From assembly GCA_902617515.1 (NCBI GenBank), contig CACMWX010000001.1:1-64000 (forward strand): a stretch of DNA of 64,000 bases. The letters are read 5' to 3'. The notes beneath the pieces are model-generated. The model was given only the letters and a program-made list of their open reading frames with translations. It searched no databases and was not told the DNA's origin. Of the stretch, positions 18,480 through 36,821 are shown one piece after another (the first letter of the stretch is position 1; each line of letters opens with the position of its first letter). The stretch comes from an uncultured Alphaproteobacteria bacterium. GTDB lineage: Bacteria; Pseudomonadota; Alphaproteobacteria; HIMB59. Made by a program: the position numbers and the translations under genes.

Positions 18480-19352
18480 ATGCACAAATTGATTCTTATA
18501 TTTGTATTAATTGTAATTAACTCATGTTCTAACAATGATAAAGACCCATATACCAATAATCAAAATCTTTATATGAATGAAACATTACAAGATAATGAGC
18601 TATACACCCTAGCTAAAAAAAACATATCAAATAATCAGTTTGACTTAGCATTAAGTCAATTAAATAAAATTCAAGTACTATTTCCAAGTAGCCCCTATAC
18701 CAGTAAAAGTATGCTTTTTAGTGCTTACATACATTTTATTTTGAAGGATTATGAAAAAGCAAGGGCAATAGCTGAAAATTATACAAAATATTACCCCGGA
18801 AGTGATGACATTGTTTATGCTAGCTATTTAGATGCTATGACTTATTATGTTACTATTAAAAAATCTGATTATAGTCAGAAAAACGCCGAAATCTCATTGG
18901 ATAAATTTACATTTATTTTAAATGCTTATCCCAATAGTAAATATGAGATAGATATAATAACAAAAGTTCATTTGATTAATAATAACTTAGCACTAGCTAA
19001 GATTAAAACAGCGAAGTTTTATTTAGATAAAAATAATTATAATGGTTCTTTAGTTTATTTATTGGATATTTACAATAATCATAGCTCTAGTTCTTCAATT
19101 GAAGAAACACTATTTTATTTAAGTAAAATTTATTACGAAATTGAAGAATTTGAATTAGCAAAAAAATACGCATCAATACTAGCTTATAATTTTTCAAATA
19201 GTAAATGGTATGAAAAATCATTTAAAATAATAAACGGTATAGATGATGTAAACGAAAAGGAAAAGTGGTTTGATAAATATAATCCTGCCATAATCTTTAA
19301 ACAGGACCATAAAAAAAATTCAGATGAAAATGAAATATTACCTTTAGAATAG
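18480..19352 (+). CDS. bamD: Outer membrane assembly lipoprotein BamD
   Basis: Lipobox 'VINSC'; TPR-like 'DLALSQLNKIQVLFPSSPYTSKSMLFSAYIHFILKDYEKARAIAENYTKYYPGSDDIVYASYL'. Confidence 0.92.
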   Translation: MHKLILIFVLIVINSCSNNDKDPYTNNQNLYMNETLQDNELYTLAKKNISNNQFDLALSQLNKIQVLFPSSPYTSKSMLFSAYIHFILKDYEKARAIAENYTKYYPGSDDIVYASYLDAMTYYVTIKKSDYSQKNAEISLDKFTFILNAYPNSKYEIDIITKVHLINNNLALAKIKTAKFYLDKNNYNGSLVYLLDIYNNHSSSSSIEETLFYLSKIYYEIEEFELAKKYASILAYNFSNSKWYEKSFKIINGIDDVNEKEKWFDKYNPAIIFKQDHKKNSDENEILPLE

Positions 19353-19357
19353 ATACA

Positions 19358-24700
<5,343 letters not shown>

Positions 24701-24704
<4 letters not shown>

Positions 24705-26719
24705 TTAGTATTTTTTTTAAGAAATTCTAACATTCTTTTTTTTCCAGGACTTAATTGTTTATCATCCGATGAAATCTTTTTATTGAGATTTGATGTAGAG
24801 TTATATTCTATAGTATCGAGTGTATTTTTTTCAATTTTTGAAATTTCATTTAAAAATCTTGATGGTAACGAATAATTATTTATTCCATAAGTGTATCTAG
24901 AAGTTGCATAACTTAAATTTAAATCAAACTTTGCCCTAGTGATTCCAACATAGGCAAGTCTTCTCTCTTCTTCTAATGATTTTGATGAATTTTGCTCTAG
25001 CGCACGAGAACTTGGAAAGATACCTTCTTCCCATCCTGGTAAATAAACATGGTCAAATTCTAATCCTTTAGCAGCATGTAATGTCATAAGTTTTACAGAA
25101 TTAGAGTGTGTTTTTTTTTGATTTTCATTAACCAAACCTACATGTTCTAGAAAATCATCCAAGTTCTCAAATTCTGAAAGGGCGTTTACAAATTCTTTTA
25201 AATTATCAATCCTTGATTCATTTTCTACTTGCTTCAATTTATTTTTTTCATTTTCTAACATTTTTAGATACCCTGACTCCTCAATTATAAAAATACCTAT
25301 ATCTTCGAGAGTAGTTTTGTTTATGAGATCGGATGTTTTTTTTATGATATCAATAAAAGGCTTAGTTTTTATCATAAGAGATCCAGGTAAATTATTTTCT
25401 TTAGTTAACACCTCTAAAGACTCAAAAAATGAAATTTTTTTCTCTCTTGCATTGTCAATTATTAATTTTACTGATTGATCACCAACACCTCTTTTTGGAA
25501 GGTTAATTACTCTCTCAAATGATAAATCATCCTTAAAACTATTTGCTAGTTTTAAGTATGCAAGAATATCTTTTATTTCTTTTCTGTCGAAAAATCTTGG
25601 TCCCCCTATAATCTCATAGGGTAAAGCATATTTTATAAACTTATCCTCGATACTTCTCATCTGTGCAGTAAGTCTAACTAAAACCCCAATACTATTATTA
25701 TCCTGAAACTTTTTAGATATATTATCAGATATCCATAATGACTCCTCTTCTTGAGAAAAAAATGAATTTAAATTTATTTTTTGTTCAGGGATATTTTTAT
25801 TAAAACTTATTAGGTCTTTTCCTAATCTATTCTTATTATTACTTATAATACTAGCTGCTGCCTCTAAAATAGAGCTATTTGAACGATAATTTTTTGTTAA
25901 ACGAACCACAGGAGAGTTAAATTCTTTAGGAAAATTTATGATATTCTCTATATTTGCACCTCTCCATGCATAAATTGATTGATCATCATCTCCAACGCAA
26001 AATAAATTTTTATTAGAATTTAATAATAATTTTATTAAATCATACTGAATTAAGTTTGTGTCTTGAAACTCATCAATAAGTATATGTTCAATGAATTCTT
26101 GGTATGATTTTCTTAAATCTAGATTATTTGAAAGTATAGTATAACTATGTAAGAGAATATCACCGAAGTCTACTGCGTTTATTTCAATTAATCTTTGCTG
26201 ATAATAAGAGTAAATGTCATCCAATCTTTCAATAGAAGAAAATTTAGATACTTTTTTATTTTCATTGAAAAGGATTTTATTATCTTTTAAGTTTTGAATT
26301 TCATTGTGATATATACTTTCGTTTATATCTTTTTCAATTTTACAGAAATCCAAAACTTGTTTTAGAAGTTTTTTTTGATCCTCTGTATCTAATATTGTAA
26401 AATTAGATTTTAAATTTACTAAACTAGAATGTTTTCTAAGAAATTTTGCGAAAATTGAGTGAAAAGTACCTATCCAAGGGGTGTCAATACTACTTTGAAG
26501 TTCAGTATTAACTCTTTCTTTAATCTCATTAGCAGCCTTGTTAGTAAATGTTACTGCAATAATTTTATTAAAGTTAACATTTAAATTTTTTACAATATAA
26601 ACGAATCTCGAGGTTAAAACTCTTGTTTTACCTGTTCCTGCTCCAGAAAGAACTAAAAGTGGTCCTTTTTTGTGCTCAACAGCAATTTTTTGTTCTTTAT
26701 TTAATTTACTAAGATCCAT
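24701..26719 (-). CDS. uvrD: UvrD/PcrA family DNA helicase
   Basis: 'LNKEQKIAVEHKKGPLLVLSGAGTGKTRVLTSR', 'ILIDEFQDTN', 'VGDDDQSIYAWRGA', 'LMTLHAAKGLEFDHVYLPG'. Confidence 0.95.
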
Positions 26720-26756
26720 AAATTGATTGTATTATAATGAAACAAGATTTTATGTA

Positions 26757-27497
26757 ATGAAAAAACATTTGAAATTAATTCTTTTAATAGTATCTGTTAC
26801 TTTTTTACAAACAACAACCATATATGCAAATGAGGATGTTTCTGTATCAAAAATTTCTTACGATGAAATATATGACCCAATAGAGCCTATAAATAGAGCA
26901 GTTTTAAATTTTAATTTTTTTATAGATGATATTGCAATTAGACCGATAGTAAAAACATACAAATTCATAGCACCAGAGCCAGTTGAAAAAGGGGTATCGA
27001 ATTTTTTTAGTAATTTAAAAGAACCGATAAGAACAATTTCTTTTATATTCCAAGGAGAGTTCTATAAGTCATTCAATTCAATTGGACGATTTACTATTAA
27101 TTCATTAACCTCTTTAGGTACTTTTGATCTAGCCTCAAGGGTAGGAATGGAAAAAAATGAAACTGACTTTGGAATAGCTCTTGCTAAAGGTGGTGTATCA
27201 AGTGGTCCCTATATAGTAATACCAATTATAGGACCAAGTAATCTAAGAGATTTTAGTGGAGATGTAGTAGAGTATTTTGTTGATCCAATTTCAAACAATG
27301 TTCCAAATAGAGAATATGTAGCAGTGGGAAGCGGTTTAAACGAAAGAGTAGAGATCGATGAACAACTGGATAAGGTAAGAGAAGCCTCTTCAGATAGATA
27401 TGAAATGATTAAATCAATTTATTACCAGAATCGAAATGCACAACTCGAAGAGGAATATATACAAAATCTGCCTGTGCCAAAAATTTATATTGAATAG
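26757..27497 (+). CDS. mlaA: MlaA (VacJ) family lipid-asymmetry protein
   Basis: 'YDPIEPINRAVLNFNFFIDD', 'RFTINSLTSLGTFDLA...ETDFGIALAKGGVSSGPYIVIPIIGPSNLRDFSG'. ATG at 26757 precedes a signal peptide. Confidence 0.93.
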   Translation: MKKHLKLILLIVSVTFLQTTTIYANEDVSVSKISYDEIYDPIEPINRAVLNFNFFIDDIAIRPIVKTYKFIAPEPVEKGVSNFFSNLKEPIRTISFIFQGEFYKSFNSIGRFTINSLTSLGTFDLASRVGMEKNETDFGIALAKGGVSSGPYIVIPIIGPSNLRDFSGDVVEYFVDPISNNVPNREYVAVGSGLNERVEIDEQLDKVREASSDRYEMIKSIYYQNRNAQLEEEYIQNLPVPKIYIE

Positions 27498-27524
27498 TTT
27501 AACAAACTATATTTACTAGATTCT

Positions 27525-28091
27525 ATGAGAAGATTTCTGTTTATACTTAGTATAATTTTTTCCTTTTCAACAATTGAGGCTTCAGAGGTTTCAGAGTGGT
27601 TTGAAAAAGAGTCAAACCAGTTTTTGGAAATAATAAACAATAACGAAGGGACTGAAAGCGAAAGTTATGAAAAATATAAATATTTTGTAAATAAAAATTT
27701 TGCAGTTAAGTCAATTGCATATGGCCTTATTGGAGAGAGTATTATTAATGAGAGCTCAGAAAATGAACTATCACTATATTTAAATGTTTTTACAGATTAT
27801 CTGATAACAACAATTTACAAATTAGCTAATTCAAGTAATTCAAGTTCAATCACTCTTAGAGATGTTGATATAAAAGACGATATTTACATTATCAAATCAG
27901 AAATTTCAGATAAAAAAACCTCTGCTAATCTCTATTGGAAAGTAATTGACACAGGGTCATCTTTTAAGATTATTGATGTTATTGTTGAGAATACTTCATA
28001 TTTTGTTACTAAAAAATCTGAGTTTAATAAAATATTAAGAAAAAATAGGGGAAGTTTAAAAGCTCTAATAAAAGAGATACAAAAAATTTAG
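27525..28091 (+). CDS. mlaC: MlaC/toluene-tolerance family phospholipid-binding protein
   Basis: Signal peptide, 'ALNVFTDYLITTIYKLANS'-type region, 'NLYWKVIDTGSSFKIIDVIVENTSYFVTKKSEFNKILRKNRGSLKALIKEIQ'; next to mlaA. Confidence 0.85.
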   Translation: MRRFLFILSIIFSFSTIEASEVSEWFEKESNQFLEIINNNEGTESESYEKYKYFVNKNFAVKSIAYGLIGESIINESSENELSLYLNVFTDYLITTIYKLANSSNSSSITLRDVDIKDDIYIIKSEISDKKTSANLYWKVIDTGSSFKIIDVIVENTSYFVTKKSEFNKILRKNRGSLKALIKEIQKI

Positions 28092-28105
28092 TCCTTTGTT
28101 ATATT

Positions 28106-28182
28106 TGGTGGGCCCGGCAGGACTCGAACCTGCGACAACGGCGTTATGAGCACCGCGTTCTAACCAACTGAACTACAGGCCC
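28106..28182 (-). tRNA. tRNA with CAU anticodon (tRNA-Met or tRNA-Ile2)
   Basis: Minus strand GGGCCTGTAGTTCAGTTGGTTAGAACGCGGTGCTCATAACGCCGTTGTCGCAGGTTCGAGTCCTGCCGGGCCCACCA folds as a 77-nt cloverleaf with encoded CCA. Confidence 0.97.
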
Positions 28183-28247
28183 ATGATTAGAAATGTTACT
28201 AATATAATCTTATAATAAAAAAACAAGAATTTAAATTTATGATGCTT

Positions 28248-30296
28248 TTAAGAGTCCATGAAAGATTTTAGTTTCTTTGATCTTATAGGATGTTTTAATT
28301 TTCTTAGAGCTTTTGCCTCAATTTGTCTAATTCTCTCTCTAGTCACGCTAAATTGCTGACCCACTTCTTCAAGAGTATGGTCAGATGACATACCAATACC
28401 AAATCTCATTCTTAGAACTCTCTCTTCTCTTGGTGTTAAGGTTGAGAGTATTTTAGTAGTTGTTTCTCTCAGATTTAATTGCATAACTGCATCTTCAGGT
28501 ATGACTGCATTCTTATCCTCAATGAAATCTCCAAGAAAGCTATCATCATCATCACCTATTGGTGTCTCTAAACTTACTGGTTCTTTAGCAATTTTTAAAA
28601 CTTTTCTTACTTTTTCAATAGGCATTTTTAGTCTCACAGATAACTCTTCAGGTGTAGGCTCTCTTCCTAATTCTAAAATCAATTGTCTGCTTGATCTTAC
28701 TATTTTATTGATGGTTTCAATCATATGTACGGGAATACGAATGGTCCTTGCTTGATCTGCAATAGACCTAGTGATTGCTTGTCTAATCCACCAGGTAGCA
28801 TAAGTAGAAAATTTATAACCTCTTCTGTACTCAAATTTATCGACTGCTTTCATAAGGCCAATATTGCCCTCTTGAATAAGGTCTAAAAACTGAAGGCCTC
28901 TATTAGTGTATTTTTTAGCTATAGAAATAACCAATCTTAGATTGGCCTCAATCATTTCTTTTTTTGCCTGATTTGCAGTCCTTTGACCAGATTGTATTTC
29001 TCTTACTTTTTCCTTAAACTCAATAGTGTTTTGATTTGCAATTTTGGATAAGCTAAGAATTTCTTTATAAATAATTTTTAATTTATCACTTTTTTTCTGG
29101 AAAAGACCTTTGAAAGACTCATCTGAAGAAATCATATATTTTTGATAAAGTGTATATGTATCCTTTAAAGTATGGTGCTTTAAAAATAAATCCCTACTTA
29201 TTTTGCATTGAGTGGCGAGAGTCATTAATGAGACCTCTTTTGATTGAATTTCTTTATTAATTGAGTAAAGGTGGGTAATTATCTCCTCTAACTTATAGGG
29301 TTTAATTTTGATTTCATTAAAGTAGTTAAGTATTTCATCTTGATATCTTTTTAACTCTTTTAGAGATTTCAAATCAGAAATTTTGGTAATATTTTTATTT
29401 TTTTTAATTTTGGTAATATTTTCAGAAAGAACTAAAACTCTATCAAGTTTTTTTAAAATTTCAGGTTTATAAAATTCCTCTATAATGGATATAGAGAAAC
29501 TTTCGTTTTCAATTTCCTCATCATTAGAGTTTTCTTGGAGCTTTTCTTTATCAATTTCTATACCCTGCTCTTTCATTAATTGTTGCTTTTCTTTAATTAG
29601 AGCTTTCTTTTTATCATTTATTATTTTTTGAATTTCTTTTCTTTTCGTAGAATTAGAATATGGATCATTATCCTCATTAAAGTATTCATCAAAATCAACT
29701 ATTTCTCTGAGATTAATTTCATTATGCTTAACTTGTTCAATCCACTTTTTTAAAATATCTATAGATGCAGGGCACTCAAGAATAGAATTCATCATTCTAT
29801 CTAATCCAGACTCAATTCTTTTAGCTATTGCTATCTCGCCTTCTCTAGATAGTAATTCAACATTGCCCATTTCTTTAAGATACATTCGAACAGGGTCATC
29901 ACTTTTCACACCAGTTGATTTTTCTTCCTCCTCTGACTCATCATTTGTTGAAGACTCTTGGTCTGAGTTCAATGTATATGCTTTTAGCTGCTTAAAAAGA
30001 TCCTCATCTAAATTTTCAATGTAATCTAAAAAATCATTTACAGTAATTATGGAGTCTTCGATTTTAGAGTATGATTTGATATAAGTTTTAGCTTTTGAAA
30101 CTATGTCTTTGTCAAATTCTTTAGTAATTAATGCAATTAATTGGTTTTCATTTTCTTTGTAAATTAAATCAAGTGTATTAGATGGCGTATCTAATTTTTT
30201 TTTTGTGATTGAAGTTTTTGATATTTTATTTAAAGCAACTTTTTTTTTTGAGGTGTTCTTTTTTGTTTTTTTTGTAATAACTTTTTTTTTTACCAT
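28248..30296 (-). CDS. rpoD: RNA polymerase primary sigma factor (sigma70)
   Basis: '[74 protein letters not shown]', '[16 protein letters not shown]'. Confidence 0.98.
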   Translation of the reverse strand: MVKKKVITKKTKKNTSKKKVALNKISKTSITKKKLDTPSNTLDLIYKENENQLIALITKEFDKDIVSKAKTYIKSYSKIEDSIITVNDFLDYIENLDEDLFKQLKAYTLNSDQESSTNDESEEEEKSTGVKSDDPVRMYLKEMGNVELLSREGEIAIAKRIESGLDRMMNSILECPASIDILKKWIEQVKHNEINLREIVDFDEYFNEDNDPYSNSTKRKEIQKIINDKKKALIKEKQQLMKEQGIEIDKEKLQENSNDEEIENESFSISIIEEFYKPEILKKLDRVLVLSENITKIKKNKNITKISDLKSLKELKRYQDEILNYFNEIKIKPYKLEEIITHLYSINKEIQSKEVSLMTLATQCKISRDLFLKHHTLKDTYTLYQKYMISSDESFKGLFQKKSDKLKIIYKEILSLSKIANQNTIEFKEKVREIQSGQRTANQAKKEMIEANLRLVISIAKKYTNRGLQFLDLIQEGNIGLMKAVDKFEYRRGYKFSTYATWWIRQAITRSIADQARTIRIPVHMIETINKIVRSSRQLILELGREPTPEELSVRLKMPIEKVRKVLKIAKEPVSLETPIGDDDDSFLGDFIEDKNAVIPEDAVMQLNLRETTTKILSTLTPREERVLRMRFGIGMSSDHTLEEVGQQFSVTRERIRQIEAKALRKLKHPIRSKKLKSFMDS

Positions 30297-30298
30297 TT

Positions 30299-31882
30299 TT
30301 AACTATTTATAAAGCTTATTGTTTTTTCAATTTCATTATAAGGATCTTCTTTAAATTTGGATGATGCAAATCTACACAGCCTTCGAACTTCATTAGAAAA
30401 TAGTAAATTTTTTGTAAAATTCAATCCTTTAGAGTCTAATTCTGAATAAATCTCAAAAGTTGTTGATTTGAAATGAGTTTTTTTAATTAATAAATCTCGA
30501 ATAACTTTGAATTTACCTTCAAATTTTGCTGTTGCTATCAAATCATAAATTCTTTCTCTTTGTGGGGGGTTTTCAATAAAAAATATAATTAATGCTGCTG
30601 AAAATTTAGACTTTAAATCAAATTTAAGGTCTAAGTTTTGTGTATTTGAATTCTTTTGATTTTTATTAATAGTTTTGCTTGATTGTATTTTATTAAAATG
30701 ACTACTTAAAATTTTTTTTAAATCATTATTAGAAATATTATTAAGTAAACTTTTTAGAACTTTTGATCCTTTGAACTGGTTATCAACATCATTACTTTTA
30801 GAATACTTTTCTAAATATTTTTCAATTAGCTCCTCAATTTTTAAAGGTTGATCAAAAAGTTTGTTTAGAGCTTCGATCATGTTAGACTCAATTAGTTGAT
30901 CTGGATCATAATTTTTTGGCAATAATACAAATTTTATACCAAGTTCAAAATTTTCATCACTAAGTAAATTGTTCATTAGTCTTATTGTGGCATTTCTACC
31001 AGCTATATCCCCATCAAGACATACTACTATTTCAAATCCTTTCTTTGTAATTTCAATTAATTTTTCATGATTTATTGAAGTGCCGAGAGGTGCTAAACAG
31101 TTTGAAAAACCACTTTGTTCTAATTTGATAACATCAAAGTATCCCTCAACTAATATTATTTTTTTATTGTTTTGCTTATTTAGTATTTTTTCGTTAAATA
31201 ATATTTGTTTTTTTTTAAAAATTTTTGTTTCAGCTGTATTTATATATTTTGGCAAGCTATCATCAATCACTCTTCCTCCAAACCCTAAGGTTTTATTTTG
31301 CATATTAATTATTGGAACCATGATTCTATTAGAAAAAAATAATTTAGAGTTTTTAGTTTTACTAAAAACCCCTGCTGCAACTAAATTACTGACTTCAAAA
31401 TTATCTAAGAGTTTTTTTTGTAGGTCAAATGCATTTACTGAAGAACCTAATTCAAATTTTTGAATTGTTTCTTTGTTAAACTTTCTTTTATTTAATAAAT
31501 ACTCTAAGTGTTTTTTAGAGGATAGTAAATTTTTATGAAATAATTCTTTTGTATACATGTTAATATCAAAGATAATATTGTTTAATTTTGATGATTTGTA
31601 ACTTAACTCAACACCAGCCTTATCTGCTAATTCATATAAAGCATCCTTAAAGCTATATCCTTTAACTTTAATTAAAAAATCAATAACATTTCCATGCTCG
31701 CCGGTACTAAAACAATGAAATATTTTTTTTTCTTCATTTACTGAAAAAGAGGGTGTTTTTTCCTTTTTAAAAGGACTTAAACCAAAATAATTAGTACCTT
31801 TTTTCTTTAAAGGAACAGATGAGTTTATAATCTCAACTATTGATGTTCTGTTTATAACTTCTTTAATATTATCATCTGTCAT
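30299..31882 (-). CDS. dnaG: DNA primase
   Basis: '[39 protein letters not shown]', '[27 protein letters not shown]', '[11 protein letters not shown]'. Confidence 0.97.
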   Translation of the reverse strand: MTDDNIKEVINRTSIVEIINSSVPLKKKGTNYFGLSPFKKEKTPSFSVNEEKKIFHCFSTGEHGNVIDFLIKVKGYSFKDALYELADKAGVELSYKSSKLNNIIFDINMYTKELFHKNLLSSKKHLEYLLNKRKFNKETIQKFELGSSVNAFDLQKKLLDNFEVSNLVAAGVFSKTKNSKLFFSNRIMVPIINMQNKTLGFGGRVIDDSLPKYINTAETKIFKKKQILFNEKILNKQNNKKIILVEGYFDVIKLEQSGFSNCLAPLGTSINHEKLIEITKKGFEIVVCLDGDIAGRNATIRLMNNLLSDENFELGIKFVLLPKNYDPDQLIESNMIEALNKLFDQPLKIEELIEKYLEKYSKSNDVDNQFKGSKVLKSLLNNISNNDLKKILSSHFNKIQSSKTINKNQKNSNTQNLDLKFDLKSKFSAALIIFFIENPPQRERIYDLIATAKFEGKFKVIRDLLIKKTHFKSTTFEIYSELDSKGLNFTKNLLFSNEVRRLCRFASSKFKEDPYNEIEKTISFINS

Positions 31883-32337
31883 TCTTTAAAAATATTTTTG
31901 ATAATTTTTGAAGCTAAATTCATATCAATTTTATTATTATAGTTTTGTTTTAAGTAACCCATTATTTTTCCAAAATCTTTATTTTCATAATTATTTTCAT
32001 TTATGTGTTTAGATATAATGTCAATTGTATTTTTTTCATCCATCATAGTTGGCAGAAATTCATTAAGGTAATTGATATCAAATTCTAAGTCTTCTATTCT
32101 GCCTTGATCTTTAGCTTTTGATGCGAAATCTAAAGACTCTTTTTTTTGCTTAAGTTGAGTCTTAACAATTTTGATTACATTTTCATTGGATAATTTAAGC
32201 ACGTCTCTATCTAGATTCTCTTTAATTAGAAAATTTTTTAACTCGGAATAGACATACCTTGCTATTGAAAGTTTTTTCCTATCTCCGCCTTTTAAAGCAC
32301 TTTTAACGTCATCAGAGATTTTTTTTGCCAAACTCAT
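31879..32337 (-). CDS. GatB/YqeY domain protein
   Basis: 'ISDDVKSALKGGDRKKLSIARYVYSELKN', 'QLKQKKESLDFASKAKDQGRIEDLEFDINYLNEFLPTMM', 'GKIMGYLKQ'. Confidence 0.9.
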   Translation of the reverse strand: MSLAKKISDDVKSALKGGDRKKLSIARYVYSELKNFLIKENLDRDVLKLSNENVIKIVKTQLKQKKESLDFASKAKDQGRIEDLEFDINYLNEFLPTMMDEKNTIDIISKHINENNYENKDFGKIMGYLKQNYNNKIDMNLASKIIKNIFKE

Positions 32338-32380
32338 TTGAATTTCCTCTCATATAATATACTAATACACATGATTTAAT

Positions 32381-33520
32381 ATGTCCGTATTAGATAATAA
32401 AACTAAACTTAATTATCAAAACGGATATTTAATTTATAATAAAAAATATATTTTCAAAGGTAAGTTTCTTTCAAAAGATCAATTCAAGATAGCAGAAATT
32501 TGCTTCAATACTAGTATGACGGGGTATCAGGAGATTTTAACAGATCCCTCATATAAATCTCAGTTTATAAATTTTACCTTTCCTTTGATTGGTATAGTTG
32601 GATGTAATAATGAAGATTACGAGTCATGGAAAATACATGCATCTGGCTTAATATGTAGAGAATTATTTGATTTAAGTTCAAATTGGAGAGCTCAAACAAA
32701 TTTTGGAAATTGGATTATAAGTCAAAATTCTTGTGCTTTTTTTGATTTAGATACAAGAGCAGTAACTAAAATAGTAAGAAATTTTGGACCAAAAAATATT
32801 ATGCTATGCTCAGAAGAATATTTTAAGAGCAAAGGTATAGAAGAAATTTGTAAACAAATAGATAAAAGTCTCACTCTTGAAGAGAATGATGTAATTAAAG
32901 ATTTTACATCAGAGCTGAATATAGAAAAACAAGAAACAGTTAAAAAAAAATACTCAATAGCTTTTTTAAATTTTGGAGCGAAAGACAATATTAAGAAAAA
33001 CTTATATTCCAGAAATTGTAAGATAGAAGAATTTGATATGAATTTTAATGCTGAGGATATAATTAATAGAAATTTTGATGGTTTTTTTTTAAGTAATGGC
33101 CCAGGTGACCCTAAAAAAGTTTATGAAAATATAAAACCTGAATTAAATAAATTACTAAACAAAAAAATACCTACTTTTGGTATATGCCTAGGTCATCAAA
33201 TATTGAGTTTAGCATTTAATGCCTCTACTGCTCGGATGGAAAAAGGCCATAGAGGTGGTAATCATCCTGTAAAAAACTTGGAAACAAACAAGGTTGAAAT
33301 TACATCTCAAAATCATGGATTTGTAGTTTTAGATGAAAATTTTCCATCTAATCTTCAAATAACACATAAGTCATTGTTTGATAAAACTATTGATGGCATG
33401 AAAGCAAATGATCAACCTTTGTTTTCTGTTCAATATCATCCAGAGTCAAGCCCTGGACCACATGACAGCAGATATCTTTTCGATGAATTTATAAATTTAA
33501 TGGAAAAGAATGCCGGCTAG
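32381..33520 (+). CDS. carA: Carbamoyl-phosphate synthase small subunit
   Basis: '[33 protein letters not shown]', '[16 protein letters not shown]', 'NHGFVV', '[13 protein letters not shown]'. Confidence 0.97.
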   Translation: MSVLDNKTKLNYQNGYLIYNKKYIFKGKFLSKDQFKIAEICFNTSMTGYQEILTDPSYKSQFINFTFPLIGIVGCNNEDYESWKIHASGLICRELFDLSSNWRAQTNFGNWIISQNSCAFFDLDTRAVTKIVRNFGPKNIMLCSEEYFKSKGIEEICKQIDKSLTLEENDVIKDFTSELNIEKQETVKKKYSIAFLNFGAKDNIKKNLYSRNCKIEEFDMNFNAEDIINRNFDGFFLSNGPGDPKKVYENIKPELNKLLNKKIPTFGICLGHQILSLAFNASTARMEKGHRGGNHPVKNLETNKVEITSQNHGFVVLDENFPSNLQITHKSLFDKTIDGMKANDQPLFSVQYHPESSPGPHDSRYLFDEFINLMEKNAG

Positions 33521-36500
33521 AAAAGATATATCTAAAATATTGGTTATTGGCTCAGGTCCTATCATCATAGGTCAAGCATGTGAATTTGATTACTCTGGTA
33601 GTCAAGCATGTAAAGCGCTAAAAAAAGAGGGTTATGAAGTTGTTTTGATTAACTCTAATCCAGCAACTATAATGACTGATCCAGAATTCGCCGATAAAAC
33701 TTATATTGAGCCTATTGATAAAGAAATTGTAAAAAAAATAATTGATAAAGAGACACCCGATGCAATTTTACCAACAATGGGTGGTCAAACAGCTCTAAAC
33801 ATTATCAGAGAATTGAACAAAGAGAATTATTTCAAAAATAGTCCAATCAAAATTTTAGGTGCCAGTCCAAAGTCTATCGATGTAGCTGAAGATAGAAAGT
33901 TATTTGCCGAAGCGATGTCTGAAATTGGACTTGAGACACCATTTAGCATAATAGTTGATGACAAATCTGATCTTAATAAAATTGTTAACGAAGTCAGTTT
34001 TCCATTAATTTTGAGACCTTTTTATACTCTAGGAGGAACTGGAGGGGGAATTGTGTACGACAAAGATGAATTTATCTCTAAGGTCAAAAATGCTATCGAT
34101 TTAAGTCCTGTATCAAAAACTCTCGTCGAAGAGTCATTAATAGGATGGAAAGAATTTGAATTTGAAGTAGTTAGAGACAATTTAGATAACTCAATTATAG
34201 TTTGCTCGATAGAAAATTTAGATCCGATGGGAGTTCATACAGGGGATAGTATTACAATAGCTCCAGCACTTACATTAACTGATAAAGAATATCAGAAATT
34301 AAGAAATCAAAGTATTGCCATTCTCAGAAAAATAGGTGTAGAGACCGGTGGTTCAAATGTTCAATTTGCAGTAAATCCAGAAAATGGAAGGATTTTGATT
34401 ATTGAAATGAATCCTAGGGTAAGTAGATCATCTGCATTAGCATCTAAGGCAACAGGTTTTCCTATAGCTAAAATAGCAGCTCTTTTAGCAGTTGGTTACA
34501 CTTTAGATGAATTAGATAATGATATTACAAAAGTAACCCCAGCAAGTTTTGAACCTGTTATAGACTATATTGTAACCAAAATTCCAAAATTTAATTTTGA
34601 AAAATTCCAAGGAACTCCAAGTGAATTAAATACTGCTATGAAGTCTGTAGGTGAAATTATGTCTATAGGTAGAACTTTTAAAGAGTCACTTTTAAAAGCT
34701 TTCTACTCAATAGAGTCAGATAACTTTGGTTTAGACATAAGTCATGAATTATTAAATATAAAGGATGAAAATTTAAAAAATTTACTTTCAAAACAAAGAC
34801 CTGATAGATTATTAGTAGTTGCAGAAGCTATAAGACGTAAAATACCTTTAACTGAAATAAGCAAATTAACTCATATTGATCTGTTTTTTTTAAGAGAAAT
34901 AAACGAGATTATCAAAATTGAACAACAGTTAGTAAAGGCAGGTAATAGTTTAGAAAAAAATTTATTTATTTCTGCTAAAAAAATAGGATTTTCTAATCAT
35001 CATATAAGTAATTTAACAAAGATTAATATAAATAAAATTTACGATCTTCAGAAAAAAAATAATATAAAAACAGTATTTAAAAGAGTAGACACATGTGGAA
35101 ACGAATTTGACTCCTCTACTGCTTATCTTTATTCAACATTTACCTCTGAAACAAATGAATTTAGTTGTGAGTCTAGACCAACAGATAAGAAAAAGATAAT
35201 TATTCTTGGCTCTGGTCCAAATAGAATAGGTCAAGGAATAGAGTTTGATTATTGTTGTGTACAAGCTGTAAAATCTTTTCAAAAACTTGGTTATGAAACG
35301 ATTATGATTAATTGTAATCCTGAGACAGTTTCAACTGATTATGATACTTCAGATAAGCTATATTTTGAGCCTTTGGACTTTGAATATGTCAAAAATATTA
35401 TAGATAAAGAAAATGAAAAAGGTGTTGTTGAGGGTGTTATCGTACAATTTGGTGGACAGACACCTTTAAGAATAGCTAACAGGCTCAAAGAATATGGCTA
35501 TAAGATACTAGGCACATCTTTTGAAGCGATAGACATATCTGAAGACAGAGAGAGATTTCAAAAATTAATTCAAAAAGTAGGTTTAAAACAACCAAAAAGT
35601 GACATCTCAATAGGAACAAAAGAACTTGTTGCTAAATCTTCTAGGCTTAAGTTTCCTATTTTATTAAGACCCTCATATGTCCTAGGAGGAAGAATGATGG
35701 AAAAAATGGCTAATTTAGATGATGTGCAGAATTATATTGATCAAAACTATTGGGCATTAGAAAATAATGTAATTCTAATTGACGAGTTTCTTCAAAATGC
35801 AAAAGAGGTAGATGTTGATGTATTAAGAGATAATCAGGGCAATACCATGATAGCTGGAATTATGGAACATATTGAAGAGGCTGGTGTTCACTCTGGTGAT
35901 AGTGCTTGTAGCATACCTCCCTTTTCCCTTAATGATAATATCATATCAGATATAAAAAAATTTAGTATCTCTATTGCGAGTGAACTAAATATACTTGGTT
36001 TGATGAATATTCAATATGCTATTAAAGATGAAGAAATTTTTATACTTGAGGCAAACCCAAGAGCTAGTAGAACTATTCCTTTTTTAGCTAAAGCAATAGG
36101 AATACCATTTATTAAAATTGCAGCTGAATTAATTGTAGGTAAAACTATAACTAAAGAGTATCAGAATTTTGATAATAGTACTTTACCTTACTTTGCAATC
36201 AAAGAGGCTGTATTTCCATTCAATAAATTCCCAAACACCGATGTGATACTTGGCCCAGAGATGAAAAGCACTGGTGAGGTTATGGGTATAGATGAGGATT
36301 TTTATTTGGCATATTTCAAAAGTCAAATTGGTGCAGGACAGAAACTTAATGATTTAAAAAATATATTCATCTCAGTTAAAAATGAGGATAAACAAAGTAT
36401 ATCTGAAATAGCTAAATCTCTTAAAGAAAATGGTTATAATTTGTATACAACAAAAGGAACTCATGACTTTTTGTTGAAAAAGGGAATTTCATCAAATTTG

Positions 36501-36752
36501 GTTAATAAAGTTGCTGAAGGATCACCACATGTAGTAGAATATATAAAGCAAAATAAGATTGATTTAGTTATAAATACAACTGAAAAAAAACAGGCAATAA
36601 TAGACAGTTTTACTATAAGAAGAACTTCCGTAGATTTAAATGTTCCGTATTACACCAATCTAAGAAGCGCAGAAATACTTATTAAATCAATGATTACATT
36701 GAAAAATAAGCCTATTTCCGTAAAACCTATACAAATTCATCATTCTCTTTAG
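33510..36752 (+). CDS. carB: Carbamoyl-phosphate synthase large subunit
   Basis: 1080 aa; duplicated ATP-grasp halves ('[28 protein letters not shown]', '[21 protein letters not shown]'). Confidence 0.98.
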   Translation: MPARKDISKILVIGSGPIIIGQACEFDYSGSQACKALKKEGYEVVLINSNPATIMTDPEFADKTYIEPIDKEIVKKIIDKETPDAILPTMGGQTALNIIRELNKENYFKNSPIKILGASPKSIDVAEDRKLFAEAMSEIGLETPFSIIVDDKSDLNKIVNEVSFPLILRPFYTLGGTGGGIVYDKDEFISKVKNAIDLSPVSKTLVEESLIGWKEFEFEVVRDNLDNSIIVCSIENLDPMGVHTGDSITIAPALTLTDKEYQKLRNQSIAILRKIGVETGGSNVQFAVNPENGRILIIEMNPRVSRSSALASKATGFPIAKIAALLAVGYTLDELDNDITKVTPASFEPVIDYIVTKIPKFNFEKFQGTPSELNTAMKSVGEIMSIGRTFKESLLKAFYSIESDNFGLDISHELLNIKDENLKNLLSKQRPDRLLVVAEAIRRKIPLTEISKLTHIDLFFLREINEIIKIEQQLVKAGNSLEKNLFISAKKIGFSNHHISNLTKININKIYDLQKKNNIKTVFKRVDTCGNEFDSSTAYLYSTFTSETNEFSCESRPTDKKKIIILGSGPNRIGQGIEFDYCCVQAVKSFQKLGYETIMINCNPETVSTDYDTSDKLYFEPLDFEYVKNIIDKENEKGVVEGVIVQFGGQTPLRIANRLKEYGYKILGTSFEAIDISEDRERFQKLIQKVGLKQPKSDISIGTKELVAKSSRLKFPILLRPSYVLGGRMMEKMANLDDVQNYIDQNYWALENNVILIDEFLQNAKEVDVDVLRDNQGNTMIAGIMEHIEEAGVHSGDSACSIPPFSLNDNIISDIKKFSISIASELNILGLMNIQYAIKDEEIFILEANPRASRTIPFLAKAIGIPFIKIAAELIVGKTITKEYQNFDNSTLPYFAIKEAVFPFNKFPNTDVILGPEMKSTGEVMGIDEDFYLAYFKSQIGAGQKLNDLKNIFISVKNEDKQSISEIAKSLKENGYNLYTTKGTHDFLLKKGISSNLVNKVAEGSPHVVEYIKQNKIDLVINTTEKKQAIIDSFTIRRTSVDLNVPYYTNLRSAEILIKSMITLKNKPISVKPIQIHHSL

Positions 36753-36821
36753 CATAAAAATTCATTTGTAATAACTGATAAAATTCAATATTTTCTACAA
36801 CTTAATTAAAATAGTAAAAAA

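Noticed and set aside
31080-31463. 127-aa plus-strand ORF opposite dnaG
   Set aside because: Lies over conserved TOPRIM coding sequence; no independent evidence.
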